DNA from: Actinomycetota bacterium
Lineage (GTDB): Bacteria > Actinomycetota > Acidimicrobiia > IMCC26256 > PALSA-610
Assembly: GCA_003134555.1 (NCBI GenBank)
Contig: PLBO01000100.1
Coordinates: 20,908 to 84,907, forward strand
Length of the DNA stretch: 64,000 nucleotides
Reading direction: 5' to 3'
The notes under the pieces were generated by a model. It ran no database searches, was not told the DNA's origin, and was given only the letters and a program-made list of their open reading frames with translations. The translations under genes were made by a program, and so were the position numbers. Each line of letters begins with the position of its first letter. Position 1 is the stretch's first letter. Shown piece by piece: positions 25,695 through 34,339 of the stretch.

Positions 25695-27422
25695 ATGCTT
25701 CTCGACGAGCTTCTCGCCGAGCGGGAACGCGCCGAGACCCCGCCCACCCCGGCCCCGGTGCTCACGGTCGATCCGGTGGCCGTCCCGCCGACGAGCGACA
25801 GCAGCCGCCGGGCGGTCCGCCAGCGCCTGGCGGAGCTCGAGCGCGCGGCGCGCCGCAACTTCCGCTCGGCCGAGGAGGCGCGAACCGTGCTCGCCGCGGA
25901 GCACGAACGGCTCCAGCAAGAGTCGACGGCGCGCACGCAGGCGCAGCAGGAGGCGTCGGCGCTGAGGCGCGAGGTCGGACGGCTGAGCACGAAGGAAGCG
26001 AACCGAGCGGCCCAGGAGCGCAGACGAGCCGAGCGGGCCGCACGGTCCCAGATCGCCGACGAGCTCAAGCGGTTCCAGGACGAGCACCTGCGCGTGGTGG
26101 AGGAGATGGCTGCACTGCGCAGCTCGCTCTCCGAGCACGACGGGCTGCTCGACGAGTACGTCTCGCGCCTGCGCGACGAGCAGATGGCTCGCGCCGAGCT
26201 GAGTGTGGAGCTCGAGCGCGCGGAAGCAGCGCGTTCGCTCGTCGAGCGCAGTCTCGAGCGCGCGACCGAGAACGCGCGCCACGGCGCGGAAGACGAGATG
26301 ATCCGCCTGGCGACGGCGGAACAGGACCTCGCCGACCTGCGTTCCGACCGCGACCGGCTTGCCGCTCACTTGGCGGAGTTGACCGCCGGCGACGGGGTGA
26401 TCGGGCGTATGACCGCGCAGCTGGAAGACAACGAGGCGGAGATCTCGCGGCTCGGGGTGCGTGTCGCCGATCTGAGCGCTCGCATCGCTGCGTCGGAGGA
26501 AGCCGCGGCGGACGCGATCGCCGAGCGCGACGATGCGGTGGCGGCGCGCACGAGGGCCGAGCTACATCTGGACGAGGCAGAGCACGCGCGTGCCGACGCC
26601 GAGCGGTCCTTCGGCGCGGCGGCGACACGGATCAGCGAGTTGGAAGCCGCGTTCGCCGAGCTGGTCGATACGACCGGCACGCGGGCGCGAGAGATCGACG
26701 GAACACTCGGGAAGCTCCGGCGCCAGGCGCGTGACGCCTCGAATGCGCGTCAGGCGGCCGAGGAGGAGTTGGCCACGGTCGTCGCCGAACGCGACGAATT
26801 TCGAGCCCGGGCCGACGACCTGTCGGCCGAATACGTGCGGGCGCGGGCCGATGGCGACCGGCTACGAGCGCACGCCGCGCTTCTCGGAGACGAGCTCGCG
26901 GCCACGCGCGCGACGGTCGCCGAGCTGCAGGCGGCCGCGCCCGCACCCGTCTCCGATCCTGTAGGGCCCGCCGTTCCCGAGGCCGGCGCGCCGCCGGCGG
27001 ACGAATCTTCGGAAGAATCCTCGGGACGGGTCGTCTCGGTCGACGCGCCCGCAGTCGCGCCGCCCTTGCCGGCGCGCGTCGCCGGCCGCCGAGCGCCCGC
27101 GGCCCCGGTCACGCGCCGCCGTACGAAGCGTGAGCCCGCGGTTGCGGCCTCGAGCAGCGATGTCGCCGCACCCTTGCCCGCGCCGGTCGAGGTCGAATAC
27201 CACGTCGGCTTCTTTCCCGAGATTGCGCAGGAGGACGACGAGCCCGAAGCGGAGCTCGCCGCCGACGCGCTCGAGCCCGACACGCCCACGCCCACACCTT
27301 CGGCCGCGGCTCCGGTCCGCTCCGGCGCGACCGGGGAGGCGTTCCGGCGCACGGCGCTCGCCGAGTTCACCGCGCTCGCGGCCGGCAACGACGACGACTT
27401 CTCGTTCCGTCGTCGCCGCTGA
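25695..27422 (+). CDS. Long coiled-coil protein with Pro/Ala-rich tail
   Basis: A 575-residue protein: about residues 35-410 are near-continuous heptad coiled coil rich in Ala, Arg and Glu (e.g. LAELERAARRNF, VELERAEAARSLVERSLERA). Then come about 100 residues of Pro/Ala/Ser and a C-terminal segment ending in a basic RRRR after DDDF. No ATPase or membrane anchor is visible. The overall form recalls polar-growth scaffolds (DivIVA-like) or SMC arms, but no family motif supports either. GGGGGG precedes the ATG at 25695; an ATG at 25623 lacks a ribosome site. Confidence 0.7.
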   Translation: MLLDELLAERERAETPPTPAPVLTVDPVAVPPTSDSSRRAVRQRLAELERAARRNFRSAEEARTVLAAEHERLQQESTARTQAQQEASALRREVGRLSTKEANRAAQERRRAERAARSQIADELKRFQDEHLRVVEEMAALRSSLSEHDGLLDEYVSRLRDEQMARAELSVELERAEAARSLVERSLERATENARHGAEDEMIRLATAEQDLADLRSDRDRLAAHLAELTAGDGVIGRMTAQLEDNEAEISRLGVRVADLSARIAASEEAAADAIAERDDAVAARTRAELHLDEAEHARADAERSFGAAATRISELEAAFAELVDTTGTRAREIDGTLGKLRRQARDASNARQAAEEELATVVAERDEFRARADDLSAEYVRARADGDRLRAHAALLGDELAATRATVAELQAAAPAPVSDPVGPAVPEAGAPPADESSEESSGRVVSVDAPAVAPPLPARVAGRRAPAAPVTRRRTKREPAVAASSSDVAAPLPAPVEVEYHVGFFPEIAQEDDEPEAELAADALEPDTPTPTPSAAAPVRSGATGEAFRRTALAEFTALAAGNDDDFSFRRRR

Positions 27423-27478
27423 TCTCCGCGGACATCCGTCGGTCGAAAAGAGGGCCTCCGGGAATATTTCGCTTAGCT

Positions 27479-27495
27479 AGTTAGCTATGCTAACT
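27479..27495. promoter_or_regulatory. MarR operator overlapping promoter and start
   Basis: AGTTAGCTATGCTAACT: perfect 7-base arms with a 3-base spacer. The embedded TATGCT (27486-27491) is a good -10 placed 6 bases before the MarR ATG at 27498. A MarR dimer bound here would block its own promoter. A repeated TTAGCTA lies just upstream (27473-27479). Confidence 0.7.
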
Positions 27496-27497
27496 GT

Positions 27498-27944
27498 ATG
27501 GCAACCACCGATCAGCGGGTCCGGAGCTCCGAGCTGGCGTCACAGCTTCGTTTCGCCGTGATGCGGCTCAGCCGCCGGTTGCGCCAGCATGCGCCCGAGG
27601 ACATCACGCCGTCGCAGCTCTCGGCGCTTTCGGTGATCGTGCGCGAGGAACGCCTGACGCTTTCGCAGCTCGCCGTGGCCGAGCGCGTCCAGCCGCCGAC
27701 CATCACGCGTGTCATCGATTCGCTCGAGCAGAAGGGGCTCGCAACGCGCGTGCCGTCCGATCAAGACCGGAGGGTCGCGTTCGTCGAGCCGACGCCGGCC
27801 GGCCGCACGCTCGTCGACACCATCCGGCGCCGCCGCGACGCGTATCTCGCGCGCCGGCTCCGGACGTTCTCCGCCGAGGAGCGCGCGCTGCTCGAGCGCG
27901 CAGCGCGGCTGCTCGAACGTCTCATCGAGGATCCCGAATCATGA
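27498..27944 (+). CDS. MarR-family transcriptional regulator
   Basis: A 148-residue MarR regulator with winged-helix DNA-binding region (LTLSQLAVAERVQPPTITRVIDSLEQKGL) and the wing RVPSDQDRRVAFVEPT. It probably represses itself and the exporter encoded immediately after, released by a small ligand. The start codon ATG at 27498 has no Shine-Dalgarno and lies at the expected transcription start. Its stop overlaps the MFS gene (ATGA). Confidence 0.92.
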   Translation: MATTDQRVRSSELASQLRFAVMRLSRRLRQHAPEDITPSQLSALSVIVREERLTLSQLAVAERVQPPTITRVIDSLEQKGLATRVPSDQDRRVAFVEPTPAGRTLVDTIRRRRDAYLARRLRTFSAEERALLERAARLLERLIEDPES

Positions 27945-29209
27945 CCAGGGCCCGTCGCCTCGGCCGCGCGACCTTCTCGTCGCTGCGCAACCGCAATTAC
28001 CGCCTGTACTTCATCGGCCAGATCATCTCGGTCAGCGGTACTTGGATGCAGCGCCTCGCACAGGCGTGGCTCATCCTGAAGCTGACGCACAACAACGGGT
28101 TCGCACTGGGTGTCGAGTCGGGTCTGCAGTTCTTGCCGGTGCTCTTGTTCGGCGCGTGGGGCGGCGTGATCGCCGACCGGTTCGACAAGCGCCGCCTCCT
28201 CTACCTGACCCAGATCGCAGCCGGACTGCTCGCGCTCGGTCTCGGCCTCATCGTCGCGGTCGGCGCGGCCACGGTGTTCCTCGACTACCTGTTCTCGGTT
28301 CTTCTCGGTTTCGTGAACGTGATCGACAACCCGGCCCGCCAGACCTTCGTGATGGAGATGGTCGGCCGGGACGAGTTGCCGAACGCCGTCGGGCTCAACA
28401 GCGTGGTCATGAACAGCTCGCGCGTCGTGGGGCCCGCGATCGGCGGCATCGTCATCGAAGCCGTCGGGCTCGCGCCGTGCTTCCTCTTCAATGCTTCGTC
28501 GTACCTCGCGGTGCTCCTCGCGCTGTGGCTGATGAAGGCCGATGCATTGCAGCGGGTGGCGATCGTGCCCCGCGCCAAGGGTCAACTGCGTGAGGGGTTC
28601 CGCTACGTGTGGTCCGATCGCACGGTGCGCACTCCGCTCGTCATGATGGCGGTGATCGGCACGCTCGCGTTCAACTTCCAGGTGGTGATCCCGTTGATGT
28701 CGACCGGGATCTTCGGTCTCGGCGCCGGAGGCTTCGGCGGCCTGACTTCCGCGATGGGCGCGGGCGCGGTGCTCGGCGGTCTCGCGGCCGCCTCACGGCG
28801 AGGGGTGTCGTACCGCCGCTTGCTCGGGTTGACGTACGCGATGGGCGTCTCGATCCTGCTCGCGGCGGCGGCGCCGACGCTCGCGACCGAGGTCGTCGCG
28901 CTGTTCTTGATGGGAGCGGCGTCGTTCGCGTTCATCGCGACCGCCAACACCACGCTGCAGCTCACGAGCCGGCCCGAGATGCGGGGCCGGGTCATGGCTC
29001 TGTACGCAATCGCGTTCCTCGGCAGCACCCCGGTCGGGAGCCCCATCATCGGATGGATCTGCGTGGTCTTCGGACCGCGCGCCGGTTTCGCGCTCGGCGG
29101 CGTCGCGGCCATCGTCGCCGGCTTCGTGGCCGGGTTGTCGTTCGCCCGGATGCGCACGGAGCGCGAGCGCGAGCCGGGCTTCGACGCAGTCGCGGTGCCC
29201 GCGGCCTGA
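27941..29209 (+). CDS. MFS exporter (enterobactin-exporter/MFS_3-like)
   Basis: A 422-residue major-facilitator protein with about 12 transmembrane helices, motif-A-like GVIADRFDKRRLL and the sequence FVMEMVGRDELPNAVGLNSVVMNSSRVVGPAIGG typical of the MFS_3 exporter group. It likely exports a small toxic or signalling molecule and is regulated by the overlapping MarR gene. Substrate unknown. Confidence 0.92.
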   Translation: MTRARRLGRATFSSLRNRNYRLYFIGQIISVSGTWMQRLAQAWLILKLTHNNGFALGVESGLQFLPVLLFGAWGGVIADRFDKRRLLYLTQIAAGLLALGLGLIVAVGAATVFLDYLFSVLLGFVNVIDNPARQTFVMEMVGRDELPNAVGLNSVVMNSSRVVGPAIGGIVIEAVGLAPCFLFNASSYLAVLLALWLMKADALQRVAIVPRAKGQLREGFRYVWSDRTVRTPLVMMAVIGTLAFNFQVVIPLMSTGIFGLGAGGFGGLTSAMGAGAVLGGLAAASRRGVSYRRLLGLTYAMGVSILLAAAAPTLATEVVALFLMGAASFAFIATANTTLQLTSRPEMRGRVMALYAIAFLGSTPVGSPIIGWICVVFGPRAGFALGGVAAIVAGFVAGLSFARMRTEREREPGFDAVAVPAA

Positions 29210-29220
29210 CGCTCTACCGG

Positions 29221-29445
29221 CTACTGGATGTAGCCCTCGACCGTCTTCGGATCCCGGGGCTGGGCCACGCTCGGATCACGCCCGAACTCCTCCTGGCTGC
29301 GGCGCTGCCGGAGCAGGTCCCAGAGCTGGTCGAGGGTGACCTCGATCTCTTGGAGCTGCGACGGATCGTGATCCGGGCTCTGTTGCAGCGTCTGCTCCTG
29401 CGTGACGAGCTTGGTGATCCGCTCGATCAGGTCACGGTCGTCCAC
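29221..29445 (-). CDS. DUF2630 family protein
   Basis: A 74-residue DUF2630 protein recognised by the LEVTLDQLWDLLRQRR-like core and the C-terminal RDPKTVEGYIQ, both diagnostic of this small actinobacterial family of unknown function. It is probably a helical hairpin. The GTG at 29445 follows GGAGAG by 8 bases. It is surrounded by plus-strand transporter genes. Confidence 0.85.
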   Translation of the reverse strand: MDDRDLIERITKLVTQEQTLQQSPDHDPSQLQEIEVTLDQLWDLLRQRRSQEEFGRDPSVAQPRDPKTVEGYIQ

Positions 29446-29514
29446 GTCGTCTCTCCGATCCACGGTGTGCGGTGCCACTCCGTTGTACCCGCTTTTCGCG
29501 CCAGACTGCGCACC

Positions 29515-30960
29515 GTGTTGCGCTTCGGTACACCGTCGGCCCGCTGGGTGATCGCCGCGACGGTACTCGGATCGGGAGTGGCGTTCCTCGACGGGTCGGT
29601 GGTCAACGTCGCGCTCCCGTCGATCGGACGCGACCTGCACGCCGACGTCTCGGGTCTTCAATGGACGATCGACGCGTATCTCGTGACGATGACGGCGCTG
29701 TTGCTGTTCGGCGGTTCGCTCGGTGACCGGCTCGGCCGTAAGCGCGTCTTCATGGTGGGTCTCGTCGGGTTCACGGTCGCGAGCGTCGGTTGTGCAGCCG
29801 CTCCCAACGTGACGGTGCTCGCCCTTGCGCGTGCCTTGCAGGGCGCCGGAGGTGCGTTTCTCGTGCCCGGCAGTTTGGCGATCATCGCCGCGAGCTTCGC
29901 CGAAGCCGATCGCGCCCGCGCGATCGGCACCTGGTCGGGACTGGCCGCGATCTCGGGGGCAATCGGTCCCTTTGTCGGCGGCTGGCTGGTCGACGCCGCG
30001 TCGTGGCGGTGGGTGTTCGTCGTGAACGTTCCCGTGACCGCGATCACCATGGCCATCACCGCGCGCCACGTGCCCGAGAGCCGCGCCGAGGACCGCGCTC
30101 CACTCGATCTCGCCGGTGCGGTGCTCGCGTCGCTCGGTCTCGGCGGCTCGTGCTGGGCGTTGATCCAAGGCGCCAAGGGCATCGACGCAAGTGTCGCGGC
30201 CGCGGCGATCGTCGGCGTCGGCGCGCTCGTCGCGTTCCTCGTGAGGGAGGCGCGCCACTCCCACCCGATGCTGCCTCTCGGTCTCTTCCGTTCCGTGCAA
30301 TTCAGCGGCGTCAACGGAACGACGCTCGCGGTGTATGCCGCGCTGGGCGCGGCGTTCTTCATGATCGTGCTGGAGCTACAGCTCGCGTTGCACTACTCGG
30401 CGCTCAAATCGGGGGCGGCGCTCTTGCCGATCACGGCGCTCATGCTCTTGTTGTCGGGACGGGCCGGCGCGCTCGCGCAACGCATCGGCCCGCGCGTTCC
30501 GATGACGGTGGGCCCCCTGCTCGTAGGAGTGGGGATGCTGCTCTTCACGGGGATCCACCCGGGCAGTCACTATGTCATCTCGGTGTTGCCCGCGGCGATC
30601 GTGTTCGGACTCGGGCTCGCCCTTACCGTCGCGCCCCTCACCGCGGCAGTGTTCGCCGCGGTCGACGCCGACGAGCTGGGCGTTGCGTCGGGTGTCAACA
30701 ACGCGGCCGCGCGCCTCGCCGGACTGCTCGCAGTGGCGGTCCTGCCGGCCGTGGTGCACCTCGACACCACGCTCGCCCCGTCGGTGCTGACCGACCGCGT
30801 CGCGGCCGCGATGCGCATTTGCGCGGGGTTGTGCGTTCTCGGCGCGCTCGTCGCGTGGCTCACCGTCCGCAAGATCGCCGCGGTCGCACCCACGGTGCGT
30901 GCGAGTATCAGCCAACCGTGCTACGACGCGTCGCTGGTCGGGACATCACACGGGTCCTAG
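29515..30960 (+). CDS. DHA2-family MFS multidrug exporter (EmrB/QacA type)
   Basis: A protein of about 481 residues and about 14 helices. Motif A GDRLGRKRVF, motif C region GLAAISGAIGPFVGGWL and WRWVFVVNVPV are characteristic of DHA2 drug/proton antiporters. The start is uncertain: the GTG at 29515 gives a usual short N-terminus but earlier in-frame GTGs exist and there is no clear ribosome site. The 3' end overlaps the next gene by 4 bases, convergently. Confidence 0.85.
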   Translation: MLRFGTPSARWVIAATVLGSGVAFLDGSVVNVALPSIGRDLHADVSGLQWTIDAYLVTMTALLLFGGSLGDRLGRKRVFMVGLVGFTVASVGCAAAPNVTVLALARALQGAGGAFLVPGSLAIIAASFAEADRARAIGTWSGLAAISGAIGPFVGGWLVDAASWRWVFVVNVPVTAITMAITARHVPESRAEDRAPLDLAGAVLASLGLGGSCWALIQGAKGIDASVAAAAIVGVGALVAFLVREARHSHPMLPLGLFRSVQFSGVNGTTLAVYAALGAAFFMIVLELQLALHYSALKSGAALLPITALMLLLSGRAGALAQRIGPRVPMTVGPLLVGVGMLLFTGIHPGSHYVISVLPAAIVFGLGLALTVAPLTAAVFAAVDADELGVASGVNNAAARLAGLLAVAVLPAVVHLDTTLAPSVLTDRVAAAMRICAGLCVLGALVAWLTVRKIAAVAPTVRASISQPCYDASLVGTSHGS

Positions 30961-32135
30961 CGGAAGATGCCGGTGTGACCGATCGAGTAGCGGCCCGGCT
31001 GCGGGAACACGCTGAGTCCGTGCGGTCCTGATCCGACGCTGATCTTGTGCAGGAGCGCGCCCGTGGTGGTGTCGATCGCGTAGACGACGCCGTTGTAACG
31101 GCCCGAGACCCACAGCACCTTGCCGTCGATCGAGACGCCACCCATGTCGGGTGACCCACCGCCGGGGATCGTCCAGGTTCGGGTCACCGTGTTCGTCGCG
31201 AAGTTGAGCAACGAGATGGTCCCCGCGTCCCGGTTCGTGACGTAGAGCACCTTGGAGTCGCGGCTGACGTACAAGCCGTGCGCGCCGGCCCCCGTCGGCA
31301 CGAATCCGGTCACGGCGAACCGGTCGCCGTCGATCGTGTAGACACCGCCGCGCCTCATGTCGGCGACGTAGAAGACACGCCCGGTCGGATCGAGCTTCAC
31401 GTCCTGAGGCTTGGCGTTCCCGCCGTTCACCAGGATCGTGCCGATCACCGTCTGATCCGTCACGTCGAGCTTGAGCATCTTGCCCGAGAACTCGCAGCTG
31501 GCGATCAGGTAGCGGCCGTCGGCCGAGAAGTCGACATGGTCGATACCCAGGCAGTTGACGTGCACCGATTTCACGAGCCGGAAGGTGTGCGGGTCGCGGA
31601 AATCGAGACGTTGGAGCCGCTCGGCCACCACGATCGCGTACTTCCCGTCGGTGGTGAAGTACATGTTGTAGGGATCTTCGACGGGAATCGTCGGGCCCGG
31701 GCTCCCGGTCGCGGGATCGATGGGGGTCAACGTGTTGCCGCGGTCGTTCGTGACGTACAGCGTCTTCAGATCCCATGCGGGCACGACGTGCTGCGGCAAC
31801 GAGCCGACGGCGAAGTGACCGACCACTCGAGCGGTCGCGGGATCGATGACGTCGACGGTGTTGCTCAGCGAGTTCGGCACGTATACGAGACGGCGATCGT
31901 TCTTGACCACGTCGGACAACGCATTCGGTCGGTCGGCCGCGTAGATGTCGAGCGGGCCGGCGGCGACTCTGGGCCGAACCGATGTGGGCGACGTGGTTCC
32001 CGACGACGGCGGTGACGATGTTGTCGTCGTGCCGAGTTTCACCGAGTTCTTCGTGCCGCTCCCGGCGCATGCGGCCAACGCGAGCGCAGCCGCGCACAAC
32101 GCGCCCGCGACGACAAGAGGTGGGCGGCGCGTCAT
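30957..32135 (-). CDS. YVTN-type beta-propeller lipoprotein
   Basis: A 392-residue exported protein with a lipoprotein signal (LALAACAGS lipobox, Cys about 23), a Ser/Thr linker and YVTN/YncE-like propeller repeats (DRRLVYVPNSLSNTVDVID, TLYVTNDRGNTLTPID, VLYVTNRDAGTISLL). Such propellers are anchored outside the membrane and often bind or scaffold; an enzymatic role is not evident. A TACCAT box lies 8 bases upstream of the ATG. Confidence 0.8.
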   Translation of the reverse strand: MTRRPPLVVAGALCAAALALAACAGSGTKNSVKLGTTTTSSPPSSGTTSPTSVRPRVAAGPLDIYAADRPNALSDVVKNDRRLVYVPNSLSNTVDVIDPATARVVGHFAVGSLPQHVVPAWDLKTLYVTNDRGNTLTPIDPATGSPGPTIPVEDPYNMYFTTDGKYAIVVAERLQRLDFRDPHTFRLVKSVHVNCLGIDHVDFSADGRYLIASCEFSGKMLKLDVTDQTVIGTILVNGGNAKPQDVKLDPTGRVFYVADMRRGGVYTIDGDRFAVTGFVPTGAGAHGLYVSRDSKVLYVTNRDAGTISLLNFATNTVTRTWTIPGGGSPDMGGVSIDGKVLWVSGRYNGVVYAIDTTTGALLHKISVGSGPHGLSVFPQPGRYSIGHTGIFR

Positions 32136-32228
32136 GCGGGCGGATGGTAGAGCCTGCAAGGTCAACGCGAGGTAACGTCTCGCGCCGTATCGAAGCCGGG
32201 GCGGCGCGTCGGGCGCGGCGAAGGGGCG

Positions 32229-33359
32229 GTGACCGTGGAGTTTGGACTCTTCAACAGCGCGTGCGTGCTGCCGCAGTTCAACGGTGACGAACATCGACGC
32301 ATCATGGACGAGGTCGCGATCGTTCAGGCCGCCGACCGCGTCGGCTTCAAGTACACCTGGGCGACCGAGCATCACTTCCTCACCGAGTATTCACATCTTT
32401 CGGCGAACGAGGTGTTCCTCGGTTACCTGGCCGCCGCGACGTCGTACATACATCTCGGTTCGGGCATCTTCAACGTCACGCCGCCGGTCAACCATCCCGC
32501 GCGCGTCGCCGAACGCGTCGCGCTCCTCGATCATCTCTCGGAGGGCCGATTCGAGTTCGGGATGGGTCGCGGTTCGTCGACCACCGAGCAGAAGGGCTTC
32601 GGCATCACCGATCCCGACCTCACACGCGACATGTTCGACGAGGTCGTCGGGGAGTTCCACAAGATGTGGAGGCCCGGCGAGTACCAGGGTTTCGACGGTC
32701 GGTTCTTCTCGATGCCGGCGCGCAACGTGCTGCCCAAGCCGTATTCCGCGCCGCACCCGCCGATGTGGGTCGCGGCCGGCAATCCCTCCACGTTCGAGAA
32801 GGCCGCGCGCATGGGATTGGGCGTGCTGTGCTTCACGATCGGCGGACCCGAGTCGGTGAAGCCGCTCGTCGAGCTCTACAAGAACGAGATCGGCCGGGCC
32901 GAGCCGGTCGGCGACTTCGTGAACGACAACATCATGGTCACCACGCAATTGCTGTGCCTCGACGACGGCCGGCGCGCGCGCGAGCTCGGCGCCAACCTCG
33001 GCATGGGGTACCACCGGAGTCTCTTGTTGCGCTATCTCGACACGTTCCCCCGGCCTGCCGGAATACCGGAGTGGCCGGCTCTGCTGCCCGACCCGACGCC
33101 CGATCAGATCGATGCGGCGATCGCGGCCGGTGACGTGGCCTACGGAACGCCGGACGAGGTCGAGGTCGCGATCCGCAAGTACGCCGATGCGGGGGTCGAC
33201 CAGGTCGTGTTCGGGCTGCTCTCGTCGACGATGGAGCGCGACCTCGCGTTCGAGACGATCGAGACGTTCGGCAAGCACGTCCTGCCCGCGTTCGACACCG
33301 ATCGCATGCACCGAACGACGCGCCAGCGCGAGGCGGCGGTGGCGGCGTCGGCGACCTGA
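32229..33359 (+). CDS. Luciferase-like (LLM) flavin-dependent oxidoreductase
   Basis: A 376-residue LLM-superfamily TIM-barrel oxidoreductase using FMN or F420. It starts with the family strand EFGLFNSACVLPQ and contains TWATEHHF, HLGSGIFNVTPPVNHPARVAERVALLDHLSEGRFEFGMGRG (split here by the reader as the conserved core) and a late KYADAGVDQVVFGLL. The closest form is the alkane-monooxygenase-like group, so a monooxygenase is likely. The GTG at 32229 follows AAGGGGCG. Substrate unknown. Confidence 0.85.
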   Translation: MTVEFGLFNSACVLPQFNGDEHRRIMDEVAIVQAADRVGFKYTWATEHHFLTEYSHLSANEVFLGYLAAATSYIHLGSGIFNVTPPVNHPARVAERVALLDHLSEGRFEFGMGRGSSTTEQKGFGITDPDLTRDMFDEVVGEFHKMWRPGEYQGFDGRFFSMPARNVLPKPYSAPHPPMWVAAGNPSTFEKAARMGLGVLCFTIGGPESVKPLVELYKNEIGRAEPVGDFVNDNIMVTTQLLCLDDGRRARELGANLGMGYHRSLLLRYLDTFPRPAGIPEWPALLPDPTPDQIDAAIAAGDVAYGTPDEVEVAIRKYADAGVDQVVFGLLSSTMERDLAFETIETFGKHVLPAFDTDRMHRTTRQREAAVAASAT

Positions 33360-33391
33360 CATGACGCGGCCGGGTGAGCCATGCTGGGCCC

Positions 33392-34339
33392 ATGCAGACA
33401 CGCGCCATCAATTCTCTCGACGCGTCGGTCGTCGGCCTCGGCTGTAACAACTTCGGAGGCCGGATCGACGAGACCGCGTCCAAGAGGGTCGTCGACGCCG
33501 CGCTCGACGCCGGTATCACCCTGTTCGACACCGCCGACATCTACGGCGGGACGCGCAGCGAGGAATTCCTCGGCCGGGCGCTGACCGGGCGCCGGGACCG
33601 AGCGTTGATCGCCACCAAGTTCGGCGGACCCATCGACGACGATCACAAGGGCGGGGCGAGCGCGGCGTACATCGCGGGCGCGTGCGACGACTCGCTCCGC
33701 CGGCTCGGCACCGATCGCATCGACCTGTACCAGCTGCATTTCCCCGACCAGGCCACGCCGATCGAGGAGACGCTCGGCGCCCTCGACGCGCTCGTGCGCG
33801 CGGGCAAGGTTCGCGAGATCGGGTGCAGCAACTTCTCCGCGGAGATGATCGAGGAAGCAGAACGCGTCAGCCGCGATCACGGGTGGGCGCGCTTCGTCAG
33901 CGTGCAGAACGAGTACAGCCTCCTGCGCCGCGGACCCGAGAAGCAGGGTGTGCTCGAGGCGTGCGCGAAGCACGACCTCGCGTTCATTCCGTACTTCCCG
34001 CTCGCGAGTGGAGTGCTGTCGGGTAAGTACCAGCGGGGTGCGGCGCCGGCCGCGGGCACCCGGCTCGCGGGGATGCCCGCGGATCGCCGCGAACAGGCGC
34101 TCTCCGACGCGGTGATGAATCGCGTCGAGGCGCTCGACGCGTGGGCTCGGACGCGCGGGCACACACTGCTCGAGCTCGCGTTCGCGTGGCTGCTGGCGCA
34201 TCCCGTCGTCGCGAGCGTGATCGCGGGCGCGACGAAGCCCGAGCAGGCGGTCGCCAACGCCGCCGCGGCCGAGTGGCAGCTCACGGCCGCCGACGTAGCC
34301 GAGATCGACGCGGTGATCGCCGAATCGAAGGGTCAGTGA
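33392..34339 (+). CDS. Aldo/keto reductase
   Basis: A 315-residue NADPH-dependent aldo/keto reductase with the catalytic tetrad visible: Asp and Tyr in FDTADIYGG, Lys in IATKFGG and His in LYQLHFPD. The C-terminal VIAGATKPEQAVANAAA binds the cofactor phosphate. Its stop overlaps the start of the unknown gene that follows (GTGA), implying a joint function. A CATGCT box lies 6 bases upstream of the ATG. Confidence 0.92.
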   Translation: MQTRAINSLDASVVGLGCNNFGGRIDETASKRVVDAALDAGITLFDTADIYGGTRSEEFLGRALTGRRDRALIATKFGGPIDDDHKGGASAAYIAGACDDSLRRLGTDRIDLYQLHFPDQATPIEETLGALDALVRAGKVREIGCSNFSAEMIEEAERVSRDHGWARFVSVQNEYSLLRRGPEKQGVLEACAKHDLAFIPYFPLASGVLSGKYQRGAAPAAGTRLAGMPADRREQALSDAVMNRVEALDAWARTRGHTLLELAFAWLLAHPVVASVIAGATKPEQAVANAAAAEWQLTAADVAEIDAVIAESKGQ

